Assembly: GCF_040744945.1 (NCBI RefSeq)
Contig: NZ_CP160453.1
Coordinates: 2,604,001 to 2,668,000, forward strand
Length of the DNA: 64,000 bases
Reading direction: 5' to 3'
Origin: Saccharothrix sp. HUAS TT1
GTDB lineage: Bacteria; Actinomycetota; Actinomycetes; Mycobacteriales; Pseudonocardiaceae
The notes beneath the pieces were generated by a model that saw only the letters and a list, made by a program, of their open reading frames with translations, did not search any database and was not told where the DNA came from. Shown in pieces: positions 1-8,564 of this stretch (position 1 is the stretch's first letter; each line of letters opens with the position of its first letter). Both the position numbers and the translations under genes were made by a program.

Positions 1-361
1 AGATGCCGCTGTCGGTCTGGGTGAGCGGCGGGAGGCCCGCGCCCTGCTCACCCTTCACGACCTCCAGACTGATCTTGTTCTGCGCCGGGTCCAGGCGCAG
101 CGCCACGCGGTCGGTGCGCGAGAGCGGCTCGGCCGCGGGGATCGGGATCTGCTCCACGGCGGTGGACACCACGACGTGTCCGCGGACGATCGCCATGCCG
201 GGCTGGACGTTGACGTACATGCCGCCTGCGTCCGCGCTGACCGCGAAGCCTGTGCCGGTCGCGGTGTCCACGACACCGGAGTCCTGGAGCTCACGGAACA
301 GCGCGCTGTACTGCGACTCGGTGGTGGCCTGGTTGTCGAAGGGGTACGAGCTGACTGCCAC
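1..361 (-). CDS. Phage minor tail / receptor-binding region protein (3' end cut by window)
   Basis: An open frame runs from a GTG at 361 off the left edge, giving 120 visible residues that begin VAVSSYPFDNQATTESQYSA. An AGGAGG box lies 8 nt upstream of the GTG and supports this start. The visible part has no membrane segment; residues about 45-75 (GGMYVNVQPGMAIVRGHVVV) look like the beta-rich head of a baseplate or fibre protein. It is the last gene seen in the leftward tail operon, after other fibre-type genes, so a role in the tail tip or host adsorption is inferred from position. The C-terminus lies outside the window. Confidence 0.75.
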   Translation of the reverse strand, partial: MAVSSYPFDNQATTESQYSALFRELQDSGVVDTATGTGFAVSADAGGMYVNVQPGMAIVRGHVVVSTAVEQIPIPAAEPLSRTDRVALRLDPAQNKISLEVVKGEQGAGLPPLTQTDSGI

Positions 362-384
362 GAGGGCGGCCTCCTGCGGGCATG

Positions 385-422
385 GGGAAGCCCCCCGCGC
401 GGCGTGGCGCAGGGGGCTTCGG
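385..422 (-). terminator. Strong hairpin between tail genes
   Basis: On the minus strand GAAGCCCCC and GGGGGGCTTC pair around a GC-rich loop. No T-run follows, so this may be a processing or partial-termination hairpin rather than a full intrinsic terminator. It separates the 81-residue gene from the next fibre gene. Confidence 0.5.
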
Positions 423-432
423 GGACGGGAAG

Positions 433-678
433 CTAGGCGGGGTCCGGCTCGGGCGCCGGGTCTACCGGCGGCTCGTCGAGCGGGTGGGTCTCGCTGGCGA
501 TGACTTCCAGCGCAACGACGTAGCGCAGCGACGGCCGGAACGCGACGGGGTCCGGGTCGTCGTCCAGAGGGCCGTCCGTGAACGTGCCGAGGATCATGCC
601 CGCGGCTTCGTCGTAAGCCCAGCTCAGCGGGCGCAGCGGAACGCCGGGGGCGGCGGCCGTGCTCGGGTCGGTGGACAC
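433..678 (-). CDS. Small acidic phage tail-region protein, 81 aa
   Basis: The start chosen is the GTG at 678, nine nt after the TAG of the upstream gene (687-689), giving VSTDPSTAAAPGVPLRPLSW and an acidic, proline-rich end. The longer frame extending upstream overlaps the neighbouring gene and has arginine/proline shadow composition. Function is not recognised. By position it may be a small accessory of the fibre genes. Confidence 0.6.
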   Translation of the reverse strand: MSTDPSTAAAPGVPLRPLSWAYDEAAGMILGTFTDGPLDDDPDPVAFRPSLRYVVALEVIASETHPLDEPPVDPAPEPDPA

Positions 679-686
679 GGGCGCTC

Positions 687-1439
687 CTACTGCTCGGCGT
701 GGAAGACGATGTTGATCGACAGGAAGCTCGTCCCGCCGATGTTGCGGTGCAGCTCGCCATTCGGGTGCAGGTCCACGCGGGCGAAGCTGTCCTGGGCGTG
801 CTGGGAGGTGAGCAGGATCGAACCCGGACGGAAGCCTGCGGGCAGCGTCGCGATGTGGTTGGACGTGCCGTTGGCGACGAGGCCGCGTACCTCGACCAGG
901 TCTCCGACGCCCTTGCGGAACCAGGCGGGTGCGTAACCGGAGCCGTAGTTGACCCAGTTGTTCAGCAGGCTGAGAGGGCGCCAGTAGTCCGTGGTGCTGC
1001 CGTCGCCCCACTTGAACAGGCTCGCCTGGCCGTCGTCATTGCGGCTGACGATGAGCACCCAGTGCTCGGGGATCTCCCAGTTCGAGCTGTCGATGTAGCG
1101 CGACACGCGGAAGTTGCCCGGCACCGACGCCTGGCCGCGGCTGATGGGCGGGATGTACCACAGCGCCCCGTACGCGCTGGGGATGGGCACGCGACCGTTG
1201 GCGACCGTCACCGACGCCCCACCGGAGATGCTGGGGATCACCGTGCCGTCCGGCGGCATGTCGATCTCCCACAGACCATCCCTGCTCCAGCGGGTGTTGC
1301 GACCGAGGCTGATGACCAGCAGGCGCTGAGACCACTTCACGCCGTCCACTGTGGACGACTTGATGCCGCCACCCGAGAGCATGACCTGCGAGCGGACCGC
1401 GTCGATCTCGCGGGGGCCGTTGATGATGTGGATGCCCAT
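687..1439 (-). CDS. Phage tail fibre / minor tail protein, 250 aa
   Basis: The ATG at 1439 overlaps the TGA of the upstream gene, indicating translational coupling. The protein is Gly/Ser/Trp rich and predicted mostly beta. The C-terminal third (about residues 165-250, with LVEVRGLVANGTSNHIATLP and HPNGELHRNIGG) resembles the terminal beta-domain of actinophage fibre proteins that carry a repeated EVRG/IATLPAGFRP theme. It lies in the fibre block after the gp37-like tail protein. Host-surface binding is inferred from family resemblance and position; no catalytic residues are evident. Confidence 0.65.
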   Translation of the reverse strand: MGIHIINGPREIDAVRSQVMLSGGGIKSSTVDGVKWSQRLLVISLGRNTRWSRDGLWEIDMPPDGTVIPSISGGASVTVANGRVPIPSAYGALWYIPPISRGQASVPGNFRVSRYIDSSNWEIPEHWVLIVSRNDDGQASLFKWGDGSTTDYWRPLSLLNNWVNYGSGYAPAWFRKGVGDLVEVRGLVANGTSNHIATLPAGFRPGSILLTSQHAQDSFARVDLHPNGELHRNIGGTSFLSINIVFHAEQ

Positions 1440-1750
1440 CAGACGTCCATCTCCACTCCGCAGGCGTGCATGGCGACGCTGCTCGCGGCGCTAGCCCAGG
1501 CACGGATCACGCCGCCGGATTCGAGCACCTGGGCGCAGTCGAGGGTGAAGGTCGCGGCCGGGGTTAGCAGCATCGCGTGCACCACGGGGGTCGCGTTGAG
1601 CTGCACGTAGACGTTAACCGCCGCAGTGCCGTAGTTCGTGAGGATCAGATTCGTCATGATCCATCGCTTGCCGCCGGGCACCGTGCCGACGACCTCGTTC
1701 GTCGTGGCGCTGAGCAGTCCGCGGTGCAGCGCCTTGGGCGTGTTCGCCAT
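1439..1750 (-). CDS. Small phage tail-fibre-associated protein, 103 aa
   Basis: ATG start, closely spaced after the gp37-like gene and overlapping the next gene start. Residues 20-60 (GTVPGGKRWIMTNLILTNYG, then VNVYVQL) look like a small beta-sandwich of the kind often found beside siphovirus fibre genes, perhaps a decoration or trimerisation module. No signal peptide or membrane segment is seen. Assignment to the tail rests on its location between two tail genes. Confidence 0.6.
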   Translation of the reverse strand: MANTPKALHRGLLSATTNEVVGTVPGGKRWIMTNLILTNYGTAAVNVYVQLNATPVVHAMLLTPAATFTLDCAQVLESGGVIRAWASAASSVAMHACGVEMDV

Positions 1751-1753
1751 GCG

Positions 1754-2971
1754 CTACCACACCCCCATCAGGTTCATGACCGCCACGTCGTCTGCGGCGG
1801 TGGTTCCGATCTCTGCGTTGCGCTCCAGCGCACTGATGCGCCTGCGCGCGTCCTCCAGGCGGCGGTTCAGCGTCTCGTTGCGGTCGAACTGCCTCGGGTC
1901 GCCCAGGATTGCGCCGAGCTGCACGCCGGTCGCGCCGACCGCGAGCACGAAGCCGGTCGCCACGGCCGTGAGCTCGCCGGAGCCGACGACGGCCGAGACG
2001 CGGTCGCCCAGGTACCAGTCGACGCCGAAGCGCATGGTGGTGTCGTCGGTGGGCACCGCGCGCATGGCGACGCCCGTGAAGCCCTCCTCGGCGAGCACCT
2101 CGTCCGCGGCCTGCTGGTACTCGGCCGGGTCGTCGGTCTGCCGCTGGTCCACGAACCGCTCGATCCGGCGACCCCACTCGACTTCCGCCGCAACGGCTTC
2201 GTCGGTGGTGGCCGCGAGGAAGTCGCGGTTCTCCAGCTCGCCCTGGCCGCCCACGATCACGCGCGTGACGCCCGGCGGGGCGATGGCGACGGACTGGGAG
2301 GCCAACGTGCCGTTGAGCACGTCCAGGCGGATGTCCAGGCTCCGGTCGGTCACCTGGTAGGTCTCGAACACCAGCTCGTCGCCGCGCTGCACCACGCGGA
2401 AGCCCAAGCCCGCCATCACGGCGATCTCGGCGATCAGCGAGCCCAGCACGGGGAAGCGGGCGGACTTCTTGACCTGCGGGCCGCGGGCGAGGTTGGCGCC
2501 CATGCGAAGCCTCGCCTTGCGGCGTGCGGCCGGGGCGCCGGGCCCGCAGTTGGCGTTGACGTAGCCGTGGATCACGCTCTCGGCGTCGCCCTGGCGGACG
2601 TCGTGCGAGGCGGTCTGCGTGGTCGGGTCCGGGTTGCCCGGCTGGGGCCAGGCCAGCATGTCGGCGAGCACGACGGAGTCCGACACGCCCTCGAAGCTGA
2701 CCATGCCCGCCGGGTCGTCGGCCGAGGTGACCACGACCGGGCTCACGGTCGGCCCGGACAGCAGGATGTCCTGCGGGCCGGTGACGATGACCCCGGAGCC
2801 GGGCTGGCGCAGAGCGCCCGCGAGAGGGTGCTCCGCTGCCAGCTCCAGCTTCCACGTGCCGATCCCGTTGTGCTCGCCCTCGATCCGGAGGTTCAGCTCC
2901 TCGGGCCGGATCAGGCCCAGGCGCTTCAGGTCGCGGTCGCGCACTTCCACGGTGAGGTCGGCGAGCTGCAC
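1754..2971 (-). CDS. gp37-like siphovirus tail protein (tail-associated)
   Basis: The GTG at 2971 follows the TAG of the distal tail gene within a few nt, giving VQLADLTVEVRDRDLKRLGL and 405 residues. The fold pattern and gene position match the siphovirus ReqiPepy6 gp37-like family, which sits after the distal tail protein and contributes to the tail tip or baseplate. The N-terminal region (to about residue 120) is beta rich. The last 60 residues contain a predicted coiled coil (NETLNRRLEDARRRISALER) suited to trimerisation. A longer frame reading upstream overlaps the distal tail gene and is not used. Confidence 0.75.
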   Translation of the reverse strand: MQLADLTVEVRDRDLKRLGLIRPEELNLRIEGEHNGIGTWKLELAAEHPLAGALRQPGSGVIVTGPQDILLSGPTVSPVVVTSADDPAGMVSFEGVSDSVVLADMLAWPQPGNPDPTTQTASHDVRQGDAESVIHGYVNANCGPGAPAARRKARLRMGANLARGPQVKKSARFPVLGSLIAEIAVMAGLGFRVVQRGDELVFETYQVTDRSLDIRLDVLNGTLASQSVAIAPPGVTRVIVGGQGELENRDFLAATTDEAVAAEVEWGRRIERFVDQRQTDDPAEYQQAADEVLAEEGFTGVAMRAVPTDDTTMRFGVDWYLGDRVSAVVGSGELTAVATGFVLAVGATGVQLGAILGDPRQFDRNETLNRRLEDARRRISALERNAEIGTTAADDVAVMNLMGVW

Positions 2972-2973
2972 TG

Positions 2974-3834
2974 CTAGATCACCATCCACTTCCGAGGTCG
3001 CCAGGTGCACACGATGCGCGACTCGGGGATGACGTCCTCCAGGCTGACCGTCGCGGTGGTCGTGCCGGGAGGGATGGACCAGAACCGGGGGGCGGCGGCG
3101 AGCTCGCCGTAGCGGTTCGCGCCGAGGTGGTCGACGACCGTGCCCAGGCTGGCGTCGAAGACCAGGCTCTCGCCGACGCCGAGGGTGCCGCGCCAGTGCA
3201 GCAGCTCGCCGGTCGGCGAGATGGCCTTGAAGTCCCGGCCCGGCCCGATGACCTCCCACACGGGGAAGGACGGGGCGTCGCCGGTGTTCTCCAACTGGAT
3301 CTGGCCGATGGCCTGGCTGGAGGCCACGTTCATGTTCGCCAGGCCCCCGACCAGCAGACCGCGGACGACGGCCTGTTCGCCGATGGTCTTGCGCGTCGGC
3401 ACGCTGTAGGTGAAGTACGGGTTCCCGGCGCGCACGGTGACCACGATCAGCAGGTCGGTCTCGCCGACCGTGTCCACGCCGAAGGCGTAGTCACCGCCCC
3501 CGACGCGGACCACGGTGGTGGTCCACGAGGTGCCGTCGTCCTCGACCCAGCGCAGCGTGCACGGGCCGGACAGCATGACCGCCAGTCGGTTCACCAGGCG
3601 CTGGAGCTCGGCGCGGTCGGGGGCTTCGAGCAGCAGGGGCAGATCGACGTCGCGCGGCAGGACGCGCTTGCCGCGGTAGATGGCGCCGTCGCCCGCGCCG
3701 CTGAGCCACTGCACGGAGACGGGGGGCAGGCCCAGCCCGGTTACGCCGGACAGGGCCTGCACCCCCCTTCCCTTGCGCAGGGCGTCGTCGAGGTCGAAGA
3801 CGTCCGTCGCTGATTCGAGTTGCAGTCGTGGCAC
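2974..3834 (-). CDS. Distal tail protein (Dit-like)
   Basis: 286 residues starting at GTG 3834, directly after the tape measure stop. The position between tape measure and gp37-like protein is where siphoviruses encode Dit. Residues about 75-140 (ELQRLVNRLAVMLSGPCTLR followed by VRVGGGDY) match the N-terminal Dit belt domain. The C-terminal half is beta rich with GTLGVGESLVFDASLG, typical of the galectin-like domain. It would form the hexameric ring at the tail tip that joins the tube to the fibres. Confidence 0.8.
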   Translation of the reverse strand: MPRLQLESATDVFDLDDALRKGRGVQALSGVTGLGLPPVSVQWLSGAGDGAIYRGKRVLPRDVDLPLLLEAPDRAELQRLVNRLAVMLSGPCTLRWVEDDGTSWTTTVVRVGGGDYAFGVDTVGETDLLIVVTVRAGNPYFTYSVPTRKTIGEQAVVRGLLVGGLANMNVASSQAIGQIQLENTGDAPSFPVWEVIGPGRDFKAISPTGELLHWRGTLGVGESLVFDASLGTVVDHLGANRYGELAAAPRFWSIPPGTTTATVSLEDVIPESRIVCTWRPRKWMVI

Positions 3835-6800
3835 TTACCAGCCCATCCTCGCGCGACCTGCGGCTGCAAACAGATCCTCCTCGGAGGAGATGCTGCTACC
3901 GGGTGCCGCGTAGTAGTTGAGAACCTTTTGAGTGCCGGTATCACCGTTTCCGAGTGCACCGTCCGCGATTCCCGCGATCCGTCGTGCGACGCCGGGGGCG
4001 CGCATTTCAGGGGAGGAGAATTCGGTTCCGGCCACGTCGTCGGTGAGCCCCTTCAGTGAACGGCGAACTGCGTCGTAACGCGATTCGAGTCCGTCGATGA
4101 AGCCGTCGACAACAAGGCGTCCAGCGTCGAACAGGATGGTCCGGTCACGAGAGGCCGGTCCTTTCCAGTCGGGCAGCATGGAGGTCAGCTCGGAGAGCTT
4201 GTTCTTCACGCTCTGGAAGGCACTCTGAATTCCCTGAAGGAATCCGTCGATCACCTTCTTGCCCGCTTCGACGAGGATGCGTCCGGGGTCGCCGAGGGAT
4301 TCGACGATCCGGCCGGGAATGCCCTTGACCCAGTCGATGACGCCCTGCACGCCATCCCGGACGGTGTCCTGGATGTTGCGCCAGGCGTCGGACGCCTTCT
4401 GCTTGATGTTCTCCCAGGCTTCGGCCATGTTGCTCTTGACCTCTTCGGCCTTCGAGCGCAGCGTGGAGCCCAGGTTCGACCAGAACTCGTCCCAGCGTCG
4501 GCCCATCTCGCTGGCGGCCTCGCTGAGCTTCCGCTTCTTCGCGTCCCAGGATTCGGACCACTTCTCGCCCATTTCGACGAGCTTGTTCTTCAGTGGGGCC
4601 AGCATGGTGACGCCGAGGAACAGGTCGAACAGGCCGCCGATCCCGTCCCAGATTCCCTTGCCGACTTCCTTGATCCCGTTCCAGACCTTGTCCCAGTCGC
4701 CCGTGAGGAACCCGGAGAAGATGTCCCAGGCGCCCTTCATGGTCTCGAAGGTGCCCTTGAACATGTCGCCGAGCCCGGACAGGGCGGTGGCGAGGTTCTC
4801 GCCGAGGTACTTCGCCAGCATTTCGATCCCAGGGAGCAGGACCGGAAGCGCTTCGGTGACCTCGCCGAAACTCCCGAGCAGCGAAGCGAAGACGCCGACC
4901 AGGCTGACAATCGACTCAACGAGCCCCGGAAGGACTTCCACGGCGAAGCGGGCGAATGCGGGAACGAGTACCGTTCCCATCACGAGGGCCATTTCCGCGA
5001 GCTGCGGGACAAGAGGCGTTACCGCGTCCACAATTCGCAGGAGAGCGTCGGCGATGGCCGGGATCAGCTCGATGAGCTTCGGCCCAACGGTGGTGACGTA
5101 GTCAGCCCAGACGTCGGCCAGCCGGGCGAACATCACGCCGAGCTTCGGCAGGATCGGGGTGAGCCCCTCCAGCGCCTTGACGAGCGCTTCGCCGATGAGC
5201 GGCAGCACGCGCTCCAGCGCCGGGGCCAAGCCGTCGACCGCTGCGGTCAGCGCGGGAATCAAGCCGTCGTCGGCCGCCTGCGCAAGCGCCTCGGCGACAC
5301 GCAGCAGGACCGGCGAGAGTGCCTCGACCACGCGCAGCAGGCCGCCGCCCAGGACGTCGACCAGCTTGATGACGCTCGGCGCGAGCCGGACCACGACCTC
5401 GGCCACGGTCGAGAGCACCTTGGACAGCAGCGGGGCCAGGACGCGGGCGACCTCGCCGATCAGGAAGGCCAGCACGCCCAGCGCTCGGCCGAGCGGCTCG
5501 AAGGCCGGGGCCAACGCGATGACCGCGTCGTGGATGCCCTGGAACATCAGGACCAGCCCGCCCTGGAAGGCAGGCTGGCTCAGGGCCGTGGCAACGCTGT
5601 CAAGCAGCGTGCCGATGGCGCTGCCGACCAACGGCAGGATGAACGTCAGCGTCTGCCCGAGGGCCTCCAGCAGGCGTGCGACCGCCGGGCCCGACTGCGA
5701 GGAGATGAGGTCCATCGCCTCGTGCGCGGCGCGGAAGACCTCGGTCATCCCGTGCTGGAAGCGGTCGCCGTTGACGATGTCCGCGATGCGGGTCAGCGCG
5801 TCGGCCAGCGTGCCCAGGGTGGAGCCGCCCGCGGCCTCGGCCGCGTTGAACATCCCGTTGAAGATCCGGCCGATCTGGAGGATGACCGTGCCGAGGTCGG
5901 CCAGCGCCTGGATGCCGTTGTCGATCCAGGTCTGGAGTCGACCGTCCGCCGCGGCCTGCCCGAGGAAGTCGTCCAGGCGGCGGGAGATGTCGACGAACCA
6001 CTTCGCCAGGCGCGGCAGGTAGGCGGCGCCGACCGTGCCGAGCTTCGCCAGGATTCCGGCGTAGGCGTCGGTGCCCGTGCTGGCGATGCGGATCGAGGCG
6101 ATCAGCCCGGCGAACATCCCGTCGAGGACGTCCGCGGGCAGGGCCCGCGCGAGCGAGTCGGCCAAGCGGCCGAAGAACCCGCCCAGGGCGTCGGCCGTGC
6201 GTCCGAGCCCCTTCTCCAGGGAGGGGAGCAGCTTGTCCGTCAGGCGGCGGATCGGGGCCTCGGCCACCCTCCAGAACCGCTCGGAGAGCTGGTCCTGGAG
6301 GTCGGCGAGCCGCTCTTTGACCTCGGGGATGACCTCGTTGAAGTCCCGCAGGACCGCGACGGTCACGCCCAAGCCGATGGCGAGGCCGCCGATGATGCCG
6401 GGCAGCGCGAGCGCTGCTCCGCCGATCTGCGCCAGGCTCGCCGACAGGGCGAACAGGTTCGAGCCTGCGGTGATCGCCCATCCGGCCAGCCCGGCGACCG
6501 CCAGGGCGATCGAGCCGATGATCGGGACGCTCTTGTCGAGGCTGGACAGCGACTCGCCCAGGCGGCGAATCCAGTTGCCCGCGACGCGGGCGCCGGACAG
6601 AGCGGCCAGGGCGGCGCTCACGCGCGCCGCCGCGGCCTTGTTCAGGTCGACGATGATCTCCACGCGCCGAGCGCGGGTCAAAGCCGCCAGCTTCGCCTGG
6701 GTCGCCTTCTGCGCCACCGCGTTGACGTCGGTGTGGATCTCGGCGGTCAGGCCGCTGATGCGGTCCTCGATGTCCTCGATCTCGCGTTCCAGCTTGCGCC

Positions 6801-7713
6801 GGGCGACCGGGTCCAACTCGGGCTTGATCTGCGCCCGGAGCTGCTCGATCTTCTCGGCGTGCGCCTCGATCTGGCGCATCGTCTTGGCGACGACGGCCTG
6901 GTCCAGCGTGGGTGCGATCTTGATGCCGTCGAGTCGCGCCTGCACGTTCTGGCGGATCAGGTCCGCCTTGGCGTAGTTGGCGACCAGCTCCAGGTTGTGC
7001 TGGAACTGGAGCTTCTGCGTCAGCTCGGCCTTGGCCTTCTCCAGCGAGGCGCGGTCGGGCTTGACCTTGATCTCGACCTCGCGGATCTTCTCCAGCTCGG
7101 CGTCGAGCTTGGCGATAGCCGAGGTCAACGAGGCGGCGCTGCCCTTGTTGACCTTCAGGTCGACGGTGGCCGCGGCGTCGATCTGGTCCTGGAGCTCCTT
7201 GCGGGCCTTCTCCAGTGACGCCTTGTCCATCTTGATCTTCAGGTCGACTTCGGCGAGCTTCTCCAGCTCCGCTTCGATCTTGGCGACGGCGCGCTGAAGG
7301 GAGCTCGTGCTGCTCTTATTGACCTTCAGGTCGAGGGTGGCGATCTGCTGGAGCTGCGCCTCCAGTGCGTTCAGCTTGGCGGTCAGGTCGGCTCGGTTGA
7401 GCTTGACCTGGATTTCCTTCTCGTCGAGCTTGTCCAGCTCGGCGCGCAGGCGCGCGATGCCGCGCTGCACCGAGCCCTGGTCGTCCAGCCTCACGCGCAG
7501 CGTGATCGCGTCGAGCTGCTTGGCCGCGGTCTCGCGCAACTTCCGCGTCTGGGCCGCCACGCCGCTCATGTCGAGGTTCGGCTTGACGACGATCTTGACG
7601 TCCCGCAGGGCCTTCTCGACGATGTTGAGCTTGCGCTCGGTCTCCGGGCGGAACTCGTCGGTGTCCGGCAGCACCTTGACCGCGACGCGGCCGATGATCT
7701 GGGTGCCAGACAT
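3835..7713 (-). CDS. Tail tape measure protein
   Basis: 1,292 residues, the longest phage gene in the window. ATG at 7713 is preceded by AGGAGGT. The first 400 residues contain repeated coiled-coil units with recurring VDLKVNK and EIKVKPDRASLEKAK phrases, evidently from internal duplication. Residues about 400-470 hold hydrophobic segments (SIALAVAGLAGWAITAGSNL and LALPGIIGGLAIGLGVTVAV), then amphipathic helices and tryptophan-rich stretches. Tape measure proteins set tail length and exit at DNA ejection, so this length implies a tail of roughly 190 nm if about 1.5 Angstrom per residue holds. It follows the chaperone pair as expected. Confidence 0.93.
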   Translation of the reverse strand: MSGTQIIGRVAVKVLPDTDEFRPETERKLNIVEKALRDVKIVVKPNLDMSGVAAQTRKLRETAAKQLDAITLRVRLDDQGSVQRGIARLRAELDKLDEKEIQVKLNRADLTAKLNALEAQLQQIATLDLKVNKSSTSSLQRAVAKIEAELEKLAEVDLKIKMDKASLEKARKELQDQIDAAATVDLKVNKGSAASLTSAIAKLDAELEKIREVEIKVKPDRASLEKAKAELTQKLQFQHNLELVANYAKADLIRQNVQARLDGIKIAPTLDQAVVAKTMRQIEAHAEKIEQLRAQIKPELDPVARRKLEREIEDIEDRISGLTAEIHTDVNAVAQKATQAKLAALTRARRVEIIVDLNKAAAARVSAALAALSGARVAGNWIRRLGESLSSLDKSVPIIGSIALAVAGLAGWAITAGSNLFALSASLAQIGGAALALPGIIGGLAIGLGVTVAVLRDFNEVIPEVKERLADLQDQLSERFWRVAEAPIRRLTDKLLPSLEKGLGRTADALGGFFGRLADSLARALPADVLDGMFAGLIASIRIASTGTDAYAGILAKLGTVGAAYLPRLAKWFVDISRRLDDFLGQAAADGRLQTWIDNGIQALADLGTVILQIGRIFNGMFNAAEAAGGSTLGTLADALTRIADIVNGDRFQHGMTEVFRAAHEAMDLISSQSGPAVARLLEALGQTLTFILPLVGSAIGTLLDSVATALSQPAFQGGLVLMFQGIHDAVIALAPAFEPLGRALGVLAFLIGEVARVLAPLLSKVLSTVAEVVVRLAPSVIKLVDVLGGGLLRVVEALSPVLLRVAEALAQAADDGLIPALTAAVDGLAPALERVLPLIGEALVKALEGLTPILPKLGVMFARLADVWADYVTTVGPKLIELIPAIADALLRIVDAVTPLVPQLAEMALVMGTVLVPAFARFAVEVLPGLVESIVSLVGVFASLLGSFGEVTEALPVLLPGIEMLAKYLGENLATALSGLGDMFKGTFETMKGAWDIFSGFLTGDWDKVWNGIKEVGKGIWDGIGGLFDLFLGVTMLAPLKNKLVEMGEKWSESWDAKKRKLSEAASEMGRRWDEFWSNLGSTLRSKAEEVKSNMAEAWENIKQKASDAWRNIQDTVRDGVQGVIDWVKGIPGRIVESLGDPGRILVEAGKKVIDGFLQGIQSAFQSVKNKLSELTSMLPDWKGPASRDRTILFDAGRLVVDGFIDGLESRYDAVRRSLKGLTDDVAGTEFSSPEMRAPGVARRIAGIADGALGNGDTGTQKVLNYYAAPGSSISSEEDLFAAAGRARMGW

Positions 7714-7716
7714 GGG

Positions 7717-8114
7717 CTACCTCCTGGAGATACGGGCGTGCAGATCCGCCACGGAGACCCGCTTCTTGCCGGGCGGCGCGGGGGTCTTGGGCTTGTCGCT
7801 GGGGCGCGGCCACTCCGGGAAGGTCGGGGGCTTCTTGCCCCAGTTGCCGGTGGCGCGGGTGTTCTGGTTGAGCGCGTCGAACAGGTCGGCGCGCAGGTGC
7901 CGGTCGATGCCCCAGCCGAAGTGGTGGGCGCCGCCGCTGGCGAGGGCGACGGTCAGGGAGGTGTCGGGCAGCCTCTGCACCAGAGCGAGGACGAGGGACG
8001 GGGCCGGTCCGCGGCACTCGATGACGTCCACCAGGTCGATGCCGTAGTGGAAGCGCAAGTCCGCGTACAGGCCCCGCCCGTAGTCGTCGATCAGGCGGCA
8101 GAGGACGAGGCTTC
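7717..8114 (-). CDS. Tail assembly chaperone, downstream (T) part read by -1 frameshift
   Basis: This frame has no good start of its own. It reads SLVLCRLIDDYGRGLYADLR then FHYGIDLVDV, the typical beginning of the downstream half of actinophage tail chaperones. It joins to the preceding gene through the heptamer GGGGGAA at 8118-8112. In the G/GT system the fusion binds tape measure and major tail protein during tail assembly. The end of the frame lies 3 nt from the tape measure start. A short internal ATG at 8058 would lose conserved residues and is less likely. Confidence 0.82.
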
Positions 8115-8435
8115 CCCCACCTGCTGGCCCTCCGTGTAGCGCTCGAAGACCTCGGCCAGCACACCCAGGTCGTCACCGATGGCGCTGATCAGCACCTTGG
8201 CCTGGGAGGCGGACTCGGCGATGGTCTTGATGGCGTTCTGGAAGACGGCGACCTGGTCCACCTCGTCGCCCTCGCCCTCCATCTCCTTCTGGATGCCGAC
8301 GAGCTTGTCCCGCTGCGCCTTGGGCATCCGCAAGGGGTTGAGCAGGCGGACGGTGGTGTCGCCGACCTGGATGTCGGTCGAGCCGTACTTGCGGTCGGCG
8401 GCGGCGCGGATGTCGTCGAGGGAGAAGCTGGACAC
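8091..8435 (-). CDS. Tail assembly chaperone, upstream (G) part
   Basis: 114 residues from the GTG at 8435, with GGAGG upstream. It lies between the major tail protein and tape measure and is acidic and helical, as usual for G proteins. Near its end codons GTG GGG GAA carry a G-GGG-GAA slippery site. Slipping back one base enters the frame 7717-8114. Most ribosomes would stop at 8091; a minority would make the GT fusion. Confidence 0.85.
   Translation of the reverse strand: MSSFSLDDIRAAADRKYGSTDIQVGDTTVRLLNPLRMPKAQRDKLVGIQKEMEGEGDEVDQVAVFQNAIKTIAESASQAKVLISAIGDDLGVLAEVFERYTEGQQVGEASSSAA
8112..8118 (-). promoter_or_regulatory. Candidate -1 programmed frameshift heptamer GGGGGAA
   Basis: The heptamer sits seven codons before the stop of the first chaperone gene and links it in frame to the conserved LYADLRFHYGIDL protein. 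Frameshifting here is a hallmark of siphovirus tail chaperones. The A-site pairing after slippage (GAA to GGA) is imperfect, so the exact slip position is an inference. Confidence 0.75.
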
Positions 8436-8503
8436 GGTTTGCGGACCTCCAGTGTGTTGCGGGACAAGGGGAAGCGGACCGAGAGGGCCACCGTGAGGGG
8501 TGG

Positions 8504-8544
8504 CCCGGCGCGCACGCGGGTCCGCAAGGCACGTGCGCGCCGGG
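8504..8544 (-). terminator. Hairpin after major tail protein gene
   Basis: CCCGGCGCGCACG pairs with CGTGCGCGCCGGG across a 15-nt loop, between the major tail protein and the chaperone. It may dampen read-through so that tail tube protein exceeds the chaperone and tape measure. No clear T-run is visible. Confidence 0.6.
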
Positions 8545-8564
8545 TGTCAGGGGGAGGACGCGGG

